In this document: positions 1-7,023 of the stretch, piece after piece
Layout of the letters: every line of letters starts with the position of its first letter
How positions within the stretch are numbered: position 1 is the first letter of the stretch
DNA from: Pseudomonadota bacterium
GTDB lineage: Bacteria; Desulfobacterota; DSM-4660; Desulfatiglandales; B25-G16
Direction: 5' to 3'
Assembly (NCBI GenBank): GCA_015223015.1
Contig: JADFWK010000198.1
Coordinates: 1-16,011 of the forward strand
DNA length: 16,011 bases
Notes under the pieces: generated by a model
What the model was told of the DNA's origin: nothing
The model's input: the letters and a program-made list of their open reading frames with translations, nothing else
Database searches by the model: none
Position numbers and translations under genes: made by a program

Positions 1-163
1 TTATATAGATGGAGCCTATGATTCTAAGGCTTAGGGCTCAATAAACCATTTTGAATCGACCCAGTAAGGGGCCATGTCATAGGGCATAACCAAAAAAAAG
101 ATACCCATATCCTGCAAGAAGCTTTGAAATCAATAGGTTAGGTTTCACTATGACGTGACTCTG
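1..163. repeat. Dispersed repeat, copy 1 (right half of a long-palindrome element, cut by window start)
   Basis: This stretch matches 7710-7874 in the same orientation along almost its whole length, with scattered substitutions and 2 extra bases in the other copy. It includes the A8 tract arm at about 82-114, which in copy 2 is the right arm of a near-perfect inverted repeat. The left half of this copy would lie upstream of the window. Two substitutions in the arm (AT at 109-110 where copy 2 has GC) would show, once the left arm is seen, whether pairing is kept. There is no coding potential. It ends about 85 nt before the rnc start codon. Confidence 0.85.
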
Positions 164-209
164 ATCCAAGTTGTACCATGAATTTCAAGAGTAACCCCTC
201 CTGATTGCC

Positions 210-238
210 TTGACTTTAGAAGGTATTGATTTTAGTAT
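210..238 (+). promoter_or_regulatory. Candidate sigma70-like promoter of rnc, giving an almost leaderless mRNA
   Basis: TTGACT (210-215), a 17-nt spacer and TAGTAT (233-238) fit a -35/-10 pair. The expected transcription start, about 7 nt past the -10, falls at about 245, only a few bases before the ATG at 248. That agrees with the absence of any Shine-Dalgarno sequence at this start. Predicted by eye from consensus only. Confidence 0.45.
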
Positions 239-247
239 GCCGTACTA

Positions 248-955
248 ATGAATGAAACCAAATTACCAAAAAATCCTGAAGACTTAGCACCAATCCTCGA
301 TTATTCCTTCGAAGACAAAAAGTTACTGTCTCAGGCCTTCCGGCATCCTTCTTACGTTTATGAAAAGGATGAGCCAAGAGTGTCCGATAATCAGAGAATG
401 GAGTTTCTTGGCGATGCAGTTATCAACCTTGCTATCAGCCATCTGCTCATGGAATCCTTTCATGAAATGAAGGAAGGAGAGCTGTCCAAATACAGGGCTT
501 CTCTGGTAAGTGAAAGCGGTCTCTACCCTATTGCCTGTGATTTGCAGATAGGAGATTATCTCCTCCTGGGAAAGGGAGAGGAACGAACCCAGGGCAGAAA
601 TAAACCATCTATCCTAACTGATGCCCTTGAGGCCCTTATAGGAGCAGTTTATCTTGATGGCGGTTTTAGTGTTGCTCTCAGGGTAATAGCAAAACTCTTT
701 AGCCCTGTATTGGATAAGATCAGCCTTGGTAACTCATCTATTGACTATAAAACAGACCTGCAGGAATACTCACAAGAGGCTGTTCAATCAACTCCGGAAT
801 ACCGGCTTGAAAAGGAAACTGGTCCAGACCACAATAAGACCTTCTATATAGCAGTGTACCTGAGAGGAAAGTTAATGGGTAAAGGAAAGGGAAAGAGCAA
901 GAAGGAGGCTGAACGGGAAGCAGCAAAGGAGGCCTTGGCTTGTCTAAGAAAATAA
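248..955 (+). CDS. rnc: Ribonuclease III
   Basis: Double-strand-specific endoribonuclease that processes rRNA precursors and structured mRNAs in the cytoplasm. The catalytic domain (about residues 10-160) carries the family signature QRMEFLGDA at 49-57. E52 and D56, with D125 and E128 in TDALEALIGA, are the expected metal-binding residues. A double-stranded RNA-binding domain follows (about 165-234), ending in the basic Lys/Gly-rich stretch KGKGKSKKEAEREAAKEAL. The 235 residues are normal for the family. The ATG at 248 is the only start supported, because an in-frame TAG lies at 233. There is no ribosome site upstream, so translation may be leaderless. The 3' end overlaps the next gene by 16 nt, so the two are surely co-transcribed. 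Pairing of rnc with an Elp3-like radical SAM gene is, from memory, also seen in other anaerobes. Confidence 0.97.
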   Translation: MNETKLPKNPEDLAPILDYSFEDKKLLSQAFRHPSYVYEKDEPRVSDNQRMEFLGDAVINLAISHLLMESFHEMKEGELSKYRASLVSESGLYPIACDLQIGDYLLLGKGEERTQGRNKPSILTDALEALIGAVYLDGGFSVALRVIAKLFSPVLDKISLGNSSIDYKTDLQEYSQEAVQSTPEYRLEKETGPDHNKTFYIAVYLRGKLMGKGKGKSKKEAEREAAKEALACLRK

Positions 956-1974
956 AAGGCCACTTTATCATACCCATATTTATCCCACACCAGGGCTGCC
1001 CCCATAGATGTGTTTTCTGTCAACAAAAAACCATAACCAATCGCTCAGAAAGCATTTGCACAGCAGATGAGATTAGGAATCTAATTGAGCTAGCTGTACA
1101 GTCAAAACGCTTTCCTAATCAAAAGCCAAGAGAGATCGCCTTTTATGGTGGTACGTTTACGTCTCTACCAGCTGCCTCCATGAAGAACATGCTAGATGCT
1201 GTGAGGCCTTTTTTGGAAAAAGGCGTCATACAATCTATCCGTCTCTCTACAAGACCAGACGCTCTGGATGAAGACAGGCTTAATATCCTTGAATCTTATG
1301 GTGTATCAACGGTAGAGCTTGGGGTACAATCCATGGACGACGAGGTTTTACTCCTTTCTAATCGAGGGCATACATCACGTGAAACCGTTGATGCGTTCAG
1401 AGCACTGAGAAATAGAGGATTCAATGTCGGGGCACAACTGATGCCTGGCTTGCCAGGAGACTCTCAAGAGCTATTCCTGGAAACCATTGACAAGGTTATT
1501 GCCCTAAAACCTGATATGGCCAGGCTTTATCCAACACTTGTCATACGGGGAACAAAACTGGCACAATGGTATAATCAAGGAAAATATACCCCAATGGGAC
1601 TTGACGATACCATTAGTCTCTGCAAAGAGGCCTGCATACGATTAGAAAGTGCCGGGATTCCTGTTATCAGAATCGGGCTCATGTCTTCCCCATCCCTGCT
1701 CAAGAAAGGGGAAATAGTTGCGGGACCATGGCATCCATCCTTAGGATTTCTGGTTCGATCTGCCATTCACCTTGCAAAAGTGAAACCCTACCTCCCCACC
1801 ATGGAAAAGCCAAGGAGTATTGTACTCCATGCACCTAAAAGGGACATACCATTAATCAGGGGTCACAAGAAGAGCGGCATAAAGCAAATCGAAGCTATGA
1901 CAGGAGGCGTGATAAAAGGAATTATCTCCGACGACTCGGTCCCTTGTGGAAAGGTAGCCTTCGAGATTGTATGA
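940..1974 (+). CDS. Radical SAM protein of the Elp3-like (COG1243-type) group, without acetyltransferase domain
   Basis: Iron-sulfur enzyme expected to cleave S-adenosylmethionine. Residues C20, C24 and C27 (GCPHRCVFC) form the CxxxCxxC cluster motif. FYGGTFTSLP shortly after fits the SAM-binding GGT region, and the sequence to about residue 230 reads as a complete Elp3/oxygen-independent-coproporphyrinogen-oxidase-like barrel. The remaining approximately 110 residues show no GNAT motif, unlike full-length Elp3 tRNA acetyltransferases, so the substrate is unknown; a tRNA-related role is possible but unproven. The start is TTG at 940, chosen because a perfect AAGGAGG (926-932) sits 7 nt upstream inside the 3' end of rnc. 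This indicates translational coupling with RNase III. Confidence 0.9.
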   Translation: MSKKIKGHFIIPIFIPHQGCPHRCVFCQQKTITNRSESICTADEIRNLIELAVQSKRFPNQKPREIAFYGGTFTSLPAASMKNMLDAVRPFLEKGVIQSIRLSTRPDALDEDRLNILESYGVSTVELGVQSMDDEVLLLSNRGHTSRETVDAFRALRNRGFNVGAQLMPGLPGDSQELFLETIDKVIALKPDMARLYPTLVIRGTKLAQWYNQGKYTPMGLDDTISLCKEACIRLESAGIPVIRIGLMSSPSLLKKGEIVAGPWHPSLGFLVRSAIHLAKVKPYLPTMEKPRSIVLHAPKRDIPLIRGHKKSGIKQIEAMTGGVIKGIISDDSVPCGKVAFEIV

Positions 1975-2123
1975 TCTCCCTGAATAATTCCTCCCGGTGC
2001 TTTACCTGTATTGTGGCGTTCTCAAAAGAGACCCTCTCCTGCCCTTAGATTCCAACACATCCTCAAGACTCAACATATACTGGATCTTCTCAAGGACAGA
2101 AAAAACAGAAGCTATGGTGCGTG
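1975..2123. other. Gap between convergent genes; possible decayed coding fragment on the minus strand
   Basis: No intact gene lies here. Read on the minus strand just after the polyprenyl synthase stop, one frame gives a protein-like stretch (LEKIQYMLSLEDVLESKG). After a 2-nt shift the next frame continues as RVSFENATIQVKHREELF. The charged, amphipathic composition resembles a frameshifted remnant of a gene terminus, but it is short and I recognise no family. No clear intrinsic terminator is visible for either convergent gene. Confidence 0.2.
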
Positions 2124-3101
2124 CTAGTTACTCCTCGTGACAACAAATTGATTTAGCTTGAGGAGACAGTCCTTTATTGGCGAGTCAGGAAAGAGGCTGA
2201 GGCACCGGGCTGCACGATCTACATACTCTCGGGCATCGTAACGGCATCTCGCAATGGCACCATTACCCCGTACAAGTTCAGTTACCTCCCGGTAGTCGTG
2301 CTCTAAGGCATCTCCGCCTTTGAATAGATCTTCTAGCCTCTCTCGCTCCTGTTGCGGGAGGCAGGTGAGGGAATAGATGAGGGGAAGGGTAATCTTACCC
2401 TCTCTGAGGTCGCCGCCCATGGGTTTTCCGGTCTCCTCTACCGTAGCGGTATAATCAAACACGTCGTCGATAATCTGAAAGGCAATTCCCATATTGAGCC
2501 CGAAGTCCTTGAGCGATTGAATATCGGCCTGCTCTGCCCCGGCTACGATACCCCCACCAGCGCAGGCAGCCGACATGAGTGCCGCTGTCTTGGCCGTAAT
2601 GATACCCATATATTCTTTTCTGCTTAGGTCCCAATTATGGGTATTCACAAGCTCCAACACCTGGCCCTCGGTCATGCTCGTGGCCGTATCAGCGAGGATC
2701 TTTAAGAGCTCAATGTGCTTTTTTTCAACAACCATCCGGGAAAATTTGGAAAAGAGAAAATCACCCACCAGGATTGCTGTAGGGCTTCCCCACAGCTTAT
2801 TGGCTGATGCCCTTCCACGACGCATCGGGGCATTGTCAATGACATCGTCGTGCAGGAGGCTTGCCGCATGCAGACACTCAAAGATGGTGGAAAGCGTGTA
2901 CCTGTCACGGTCAGTGTAGTTGCAGAGTTCACAGGAGAGGACAAAAAACAGGGGCCTGAGTCGTTTGCCGGTACCGAGCAAGCTATACTGTGCAACCTCT
3001 TCTATGAGCGACACATTAGAGGTGAGCACCTTACCCAGCTCTTCATCGATCCGCTCAAAGTAGGGGGAGAACTGTCTTAAAACTGTGGATTCCTCGCTCA
3101 T
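2124..3101 (-). CDS. Long-chain all-trans polyprenyl diphosphate synthase (IspB/HepT type)
   Basis: Condenses isopentenyl diphosphate onto an allylic primer to make the side chain of a respiratory quinone, probably menaquinone in an anaerobe. The first aspartate-rich motif is DDVID at 85-89, followed by MRRGR (93-97). The second is DDVFD at 212-216, followed by the lysine motif GKPMGGD. GKRLRP at 45-50 binds isopentenyl diphosphate. The residue five before the first motif is A80; a small residue there is typical of long-chain (C35-C50) synthases rather than farnesyl or geranylgeranyl synthases. The 325 residues match the IspB family. The ATG is preceded by GGGAG about 4 nt upstream. The gene stands alone, convergent with the radical SAM gene and divergent from the UDPGP gene. 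The exact chain length cannot be read from the sequence. Confidence 0.93.
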   Translation of the reverse strand: MSEESTVLRQFSPYFERIDEELGKVLTSNVSLIEEVAQYSLLGTGKRLRPLFFVLSCELCNYTDRDRYTLSTIFECLHAASLLHDDVIDNAPMRRGRASANKLWGSPTAILVGDFLFSKFSRMVVEKKHIELLKILADTATSMTEGQVLELVNTHNWDLSRKEYMGIITAKTAALMSAACAGGGIVAGAEQADIQSLKDFGLNMGIAFQIIDDVFDYTATVEETGKPMGGDLREGKITLPLIYSLTCLPQQERERLEDLFKGGDALEHDYREVTELVRGNGAIARCRYDAREYVDRAARCLSLFPDSPIKDCLLKLNQFVVTRSN

Positions 3102-3152
3102 GATCTCCCTGCTAATCTTTTCCTCCGAAACAGATTATGTACTGCTCGTAAA

Positions 3153-3181
3153 AAGATAGCTAAATGATGCATGGTTGTCAA
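3153..3181 (-). promoter_or_regulatory. Candidate sigma70-like promoter of the polyprenyl synthase
   Basis: On the minus strand, a perfect TTGACA (3181-3176), a 17-nt spacer and TATCTT (3158-3153) form a -35/-10 pair. The predicted leader is about 45 nt and includes the GGGAG ribosome site next to the ATG at 3101. It is the best promoter match in the window, predicted by eye. Confidence 0.55.
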
Positions 3182-3402
3182 AACAATTATGCTCCTGGCC
3201 GATTGATCCGATAAGATACTATGGAATCGTTATTCTTGGGCTCATATTGATCGATGTCATCCAAAACCTTTTTTGCGCCTACTTGATAGCCCAATACCCC
3301 TCGCTGCCTGGAAATGATAGACTCACCAAAGAACTTATGAGCTCCAGATTATTTACTATTGATATTGACTTTTGTTTCTTATAAGGTCTTAGAAAATTTT
3401 GT
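3182..3402. other. Intergenic region between divergent genes
   Basis: With the promoter above this is a 301-nt gap between the polyprenyl synthase and the UDPGP gene. I see no RNA gene or strong hairpin. A weak promoter for the downstream plus-strand gene may be TTGATA (3359-3364) with TATAAG (3380-3385), but the 15-nt spacing is short. A 69-codon open frame starting with TTG at 3175 contains a hydrophobic stretch but has no ribosome site, and I do not call it. Confidence 0.4.
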
Positions 3403-4854
3403 TTGATAACAAAGAATATGCAAGCTGAAATGAGCCAGCCAGAGCTGGAGAAAAGATTTCTCCCTTTTGCAAGAAAAATGTCAGATGAGGGTATACCTCT
3501 TCTCATTATCGATACCTTTAAGTTTTACTATGGGAAGCTTCTGAGTGGCGAAAGGGGATTCATATCCAGAGACGACATTGCTCCGGTTAGAAAAGATGAG
3601 ATAGCTGATTTGGAGACGCTAGACAGGTTCACCGAAGAGGGAGTCCGGGCACTTAAGGAGGCGGTAATAATCAAACTAAACGGGGGCTTGGGAACGAGTA
3701 TGGGCCTGTCAAAGGCGAAGTCCCTTATTAAGGTAAAGGATGAATACAACTTTCTCGACATTATTGCGAGACAGGTTTTGAGCCTCAGAAAAGAACATGG
3801 AACAGACATCCCTCTGGTGCTCATGAACAGTTTTATTACTGATGAGGATAGTACAAAATTTCTTGAGAGATACCCTGAACTAAGCCCTGACATTCCCCTG
3901 TCCTTTCTGCAACACAAATTTCCAAAGGTCCTCAAACAAGACCTCAGCCCTGCAGTTTGGCCCATGGACCCAGATTTGGAGTGGAATCCCCCTGGGCACG
4001 GGGACATCTATTGTGCATTGATCACCTCTGGCATGCTGAACAAGCTGATTAAGAGAGGCTATCAATACGCCTTTATCTCCAACTCCGACAACCTCGGGGG
4101 CACAATGAATGTAGCAGCACTCGGCTACCTAGTCTCCAAGGACTTTCCTTTTATGATGGAGGTTGCGGAGAAGACAAAAGCAGACATCAAGGGCGGACAC
4201 ATAGCCCGGCTTCGGCAGACTGGCGGACTCGTTCTCAGAGAGATAGCCCAGTGTCCTGAGGAAGAGATAGAGGAGTTTCAGGACATAGAGGTGTATAAAT
4301 ATTTCAATACAAATAATATATGGGTCAATCTCGTATTTCTAAAAGACCAGTTAAAAGAACCTGGAAACATCCTTAAACTACCAGCCATTGTCAATCCGAA
4401 GAGAATTAGTCCTAAAGATGACTCATCCCCCGAGGTTTATCAAATTGAAACGGCTATGGGATCTGCTATCTCGATTTTTGAAGGGGCCGCAGCTGTAAAG
4501 GTACCAAAGACACGATTTGCTCCCGTCAAAAGGTGCCAAGACCTTGTTGCACTCATGTCGGATTGCTATGTGATGACAGAAGACAGCAGGGTTATACAAA
4601 ACCCTCAAAGGCGACTTGGGGATATAAAGATCGATCTCGATGATAGGTATTACAGAAAGATAGACCAATTGCAGGAAAGATTTCCCCATGGTGTCCCCTC
4701 ACTGGTTGATTGCAAGTCGCTTAAAGTGGAGGGAAATGTTTACTTTGGGAGGGGAATTATGATAAAGGGAGATGTGACTATTACCAATCCTTTGTCAAAA
4801 CAGGTTTCAATCCCTGAAGGCGCAGTAATTGATAAAGATTTACTTTTTAACTAA
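3403..4854 (+). CDS. UDPGP-family UTP--sugar-1-phosphate uridylyltransferase (eukaryotic-type)
   Basis: Nucleotidyltransferase expected to make a UDP-sugar, most likely UDP-glucose, from UTP and a sugar 1-phosphate for envelope polysaccharides. The nucleotide-binding loop is at 91-110 (KLNGGLGTSMGLSKAKSLIK), the hallmark of the UDPGP type 1 fold rather than bacterial GalU. Further family landmarks are SNSDNLGGTMN, the TGGLVLREIAQCP segment and FNTNNIWVNL. The C-terminal approximately 60 residues look like a short beta-helix tail. The 483 residues suit the family. The usual GPKS of the loop reads KAKS here, so substrate choice is uncertain. The open frame begins with TTG at 3403; ATG at 3418 or 3430 is equally possible, and none has a ribosome site. 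It is followed after 20 nt by the next plus-strand gene. Confidence 0.88.
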   Translation: MITKNMQAEMSQPELEKRFLPFARKMSDEGIPLLIIDTFKFYYGKLLSGERGFISRDDIAPVRKDEIADLETLDRFTEEGVRALKEAVIIKLNGGLGTSMGLSKAKSLIKVKDEYNFLDIIARQVLSLRKEHGTDIPLVLMNSFITDEDSTKFLERYPELSPDIPLSFLQHKFPKVLKQDLSPAVWPMDPDLEWNPPGHGDIYCALITSGMLNKLIKRGYQYAFISNSDNLGGTMNVAALGYLVSKDFPFMMEVAEKTKADIKGGHIARLRQTGGLVLREIAQCPEEEIEEFQDIEVYKYFNTNNIWVNLVFLKDQLKEPGNILKLPAIVNPKRISPKDDSSPEVYQIETAMGSAISIFEGAAAVKVPKTRFAPVKRCQDLVALMSDCYVMTEDSRVIQNPQRRLGDIKIDLDDRYYRKIDQLQERFPHGVPSLVDCKSLKVEGNVYFGRGIMIKGDVTITNPLSKQVSIPEGAVIDKDLLFN

Positions 4855-4857
4855 AAT
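4829..4857 (+). promoter_or_regulatory. Candidate sigma70-like promoter for the coiled-coil membrane protein gene
   Basis: TTGATA (4829-4834), a 17-nt spacer and TAAAAT (4852-4857) match the consensus at five of six bases in each box. The pair overlaps the end of the UDPGP gene. The expected start near 4864 would leave a leader of only about 11 nt before ATG 4875, which has no Shine-Dalgarno sequence. AT-rich sequence makes chance matches likelier. Confidence 0.42.
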
Positions 4858-4874
4858 TTGACATAAAACACATC

Positions 4875-5726
4875 ATGCCGGATAGTGACCTCCAGAATAT
4901 TGATAAGACAATCAAGGCAATACAGAACATTGGTATTATGCTCGATGGTGCCAGTGAATTTGTATGTGAAGAAGGGGTGCTTAAGAGATTTTCAGGGTAT
5001 ATAGGAGCCTATCTCAAGAAACTCGAAACAGATATCGTCTCCCTGAAGAAGAAATTTCCAGGAAAGTTCCCAGAAACACCAGAACTGGATAGTTCATTAT
5101 CAAGGATTAAAGGTATTGCTAAAACGCTGAGAAGAGGTAAAAGTGATGTTGAAGAAAAATGCCGAGGTGGAGATCTGGGTCGTGAATTAACCACAGAAAT
5201 CATCGAGTTAAGAACTAGTGTCCAAGATATCTCGCAGACTGCTAGTGGTAAGGTTTCGGGATACTCAATTGCTGACAGAATTGCAGGCCAGGGAGGGAAA
5301 GTAGCATCAGCGCTCTATTACCTTTCCCCTTTCGCCCCTGTTCCACGGAAGGTTATTCTCGCAGCGCTAGCGGTCGCTCTTATCGGTTTTGGCTATCTTT
5401 TTTTCACCATGGAATCAGAAGATGCCCTGATTCAGATCATCAGAGATGATGTTGCCTTTCTGCAAACGCAAAAAAAGGCACTCTCCGCAAAAACGCACGA
5501 ATATAGGGAGATCAAGGCAGAGATTAAAATCCTTGATAAACAAAATCTGAGTAGGAAGGATAAAATCAAATTGCTCAGCCTATCGGTGGAGGAAAGGAAA
5601 ATCGCGGAATTCATTGAAAAGACTGCGGTTTTAATAGAAAATAGAGAAACAGAATTGGCGGGAAAAAATAAGAGGTTAGAAGAGCTCCAAAAAAAATCAT
5701 TCTTTCAAAAGTTGTTAAAGAAGTAG
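4875..5726 (+). CDS. Conserved-looking single-transmembrane coiled-coil protein, function unknown
   Basis: I recognise no family. The 283-residue product has a helical, charged N-terminal part (1-140), then one clear membrane segment at about 160-178 (VILAALAVALIGFGYLFFTM). A strongly charged C-terminal part (about 185-283), rich in Lys, Glu and Leu, reads as a coiled coil and ends in a basic tail (KKSFFQKLLKK). There is no signal peptide at the N-terminus, so the protein is probably anchored by the central helix with both halves large enough to interact with partners. The topology is not determined. The start codon ATG has no ribosome site. The 20-nt gap from the uridylyltransferase gene suggests shared transcription, plus a possible internal promoter. 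It converges with the PP-loop gene. Codon pattern and length argue for a real gene. Confidence 0.75.
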   Translation: MPDSDLQNIDKTIKAIQNIGIMLDGASEFVCEEGVLKRFSGYIGAYLKKLETDIVSLKKKFPGKFPETPELDSSLSRIKGIAKTLRRGKSDVEEKCRGGDLGRELTTEIIELRTSVQDISQTASGKVSGYSIADRIAGQGGKVASALYYLSPFAPVPRKVILAALAVALIGFGYLFFTMESEDALIQIIRDDVAFLQTQKKALSAKTHEYREIKAEIKILDKQNLSRKDKIKLLSLSVEERKIAEFIEKTAVLIENRETELAGKNKRLEELQKKSFFQKLLKK

Positions 5727-5785
5727 GGGAAAGCTGAAATTGCAGATTTTAGAGTCACAACACCAGGTAACCGACAACTATCACC

Positions 5786-6757
5786 TCATATCATGAAGCG
5801 ATGGAAATCACTCTTTCCCCTCTTTCTTGCTAAAACAGACCAGTCATTACAACCTCTTGTTACCCGGACACTTTCCGATTGATGAGAAGGGGCATCACTG
5901 TAAGACACCGTTAGGGCGGCAGCCAACTCTATACCTTCCACAGAGAGGTTCCCGGTTGCCAGAACGGTGGGTCCGGGAAATGACTCAACTCGAAACATCG
6001 CATCTGCTTCCTTTCTCAAGGAGCTAATCACCTCATTTTCTTTCTGGTTTCGGCCCACCACGATCTTAGCGTTTTCGCTCAGCCTAAAATGCCTTCCCCA
6101 CCTAAGAAGTTCTACATCTCGCCTTGAGAAATCCGGGTTTGAAGATAGCAGGTCTTTGAGACGGCGGGAAAACACCCTTTCGGTTAGAAGACATCCCCCA
6201 GCAGGAGCCGGGTAGTCTTCTATACCAAATTTCTTGGCCAATTCAATCTGTGGCTGCCGAGAACGCCCTGAAAGCCCTAATAGCCTCTCTCTTATCACCC
6301 AGCCTTTCCTTTCAGGAAGGGTTTCCGGCAATCGTTTTGCTGAAAGTGGCCTGAGGATAAGATCTTTGAACCCCGACCCATGAGAGATAGTGGAAAGGGA
6401 TCGTAGGTTCTGCGACATGGGGCGTTGGCCTACGACCTCTCCACTTATGATAAAATCCGCTTTTTCATCTTTCAACATCTCACCCGCTATCTTGAACATC
6501 AGCTCATGGCAATCGATACACGGATTTAAGCCTTTTCCATAGCCGTGCCTTGGGTTAAGCACTATCTGGATGAGACTATCCGTGATGTCCACGACCTTGA
6601 GAGAAAGCCCAATATAGGGTGCAGACCGGGCAGCCTTGTCTGAGGAGAAAAAAGGGGACTCAAAACAGATGCCAACAACATCAAGCCCTTGCTCCTGGAT
6701 GAGCTTAACAGCCAATATGCTATCCAGACCACCGGAAAAAAGGGCTAAGGCCTTCAT
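5786..6757 (-). CDS. PP-loop ATPase with C-terminal NFACT-R-like domain, tRNA thiouridylase-type
   Basis: Likely sulfur-transfer enzyme that adenylates and thiolates tRNA. With the start chosen here, the PP-loop SGGLDS lies at residues 8-13 (LALFSGGLDSILA), the ATP pyrophosphatase signature shared by MnmA, ThiI and TtcA. C80 and C83 (PCIDC) and C189 (AGGCLL) give a CxxC...C pattern like that of iron-sulfur-dependent tRNA thiolases. The C-terminal part (about 215-290) reads GRHFRLSENAKIVVGRNQKE, which fits an NFACT-R RNA-binding domain. Proteins of this build are commonly annotated as MnmA-like 'methyltransferase', which is misleading. The open frame extends to a TTG at 6787. I prefer ATG 6757 because GGAG lies 8 nt upstream and PP-loop proteins normally begin right before the loop. 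The modified tRNA position is unknown. Confidence 0.85.
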   Translation of the reverse strand: MKALALFSGGLDSILAVKLIQEQGLDVVGICFESPFFSSDKAARSAPYIGLSLKVVDITDSLIQIVLNPRHGYGKGLNPCIDCHELMFKIAGEMLKDEKADFIISGEVVGQRPMSQNLRSLSTISHGSGFKDLILRPLSAKRLPETLPERKGWVIRERLLGLSGRSRQPQIELAKKFGIEDYPAPAGGCLLTERVFSRRLKDLLSSNPDFSRRDVELLRWGRHFRLSENAKIVVGRNQKENEVISSLRKEADAMFRVESFPGPTVLATGNLSVEGIELAAALTVSYSDAPSHQSESVRVTRGCNDWSVLARKRGKSDFHRFMI

Positions 6758-6796
6758 AAAAAGAGCTCCATTTATGATGCTTGACAAGTAGCAACT

Positions 6797-6824
6797 AGTT
6801 TACCAATGCCGTGGTATGAGTCAA
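6797..6824 (-). promoter_or_regulatory. Candidate sigma70-like promoter of the PP-loop gene
   Basis: On the minus strand, TTGACT (6824-6819), a 16-nt spacer and TAAACT (6802-6797) form a plausible -35/-10 pair. It leaves a leader of about 33 nt that contains the GGAG of the preferred ATG at 6757. Transcription starting here would miss the alternative TTG at 6787 or begin right at it, which supports the shorter protein. Confidence 0.45.
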
Positions 6825-6845
6825 GCCGTAAGTTAATCCTTAAGC

Positions 6846-6876
6846 TGCACGGGAATAGAACCCCCCTTCCTGTGCA
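6846..6876. promoter_or_regulatory. Inverted repeat in the divergent intergenic region (possible operator or hairpin)
   Basis: TGCACGGGAA (6846-6855) and TTCCTGTGCA (6867-6876) pair over 10 positions, one of them G-T, around an 11-nt centre ending in six C. It lies just upstream of the candidate minus-strand promoter and about 150 nt before the GNAT gene. No T-run follows on either strand, so it is not an obvious terminator. A regulator-binding dyad is possible. No other structure is seen in 6877-7009. Confidence 0.3.
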
Positions 6877-7023
6877 AACTAGCTCACTGTTCAACGCCTG
6901 TATCTTCATAGATTTCTTACCTTCGCTAATTTGCACTTGTTTTTTCCCGGCGGAGTGAGATACTAGAAAAAAGAGGTTGTCTCTTGATTTTTTAACTCTA
7001 AATAGCTTTAGGAGGGATGATAT

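Noticed and set aside
940-1974. Full Elp3 tRNA acetyltransferase
   Set aside because: The radical SAM part fits, but the protein is short and shows no acetyl-CoA-binding GNAT motif.
3175-3384. 69-codon plus-strand frame with a hydrophobic stretch, possible small membrane protein
   Set aside because: It starts with TTG, has no ribosome site, and overlaps the polyprenyl synthase -35 box. The hydrophobic run may be chance in AT-rich intergenic DNA.
3528-4007. 159-codon minus-strand frame
   Set aside because: Antisense shadow of the UDPGP gene, covering its conserved nucleotide loop; Ser/Leu-rich composition.
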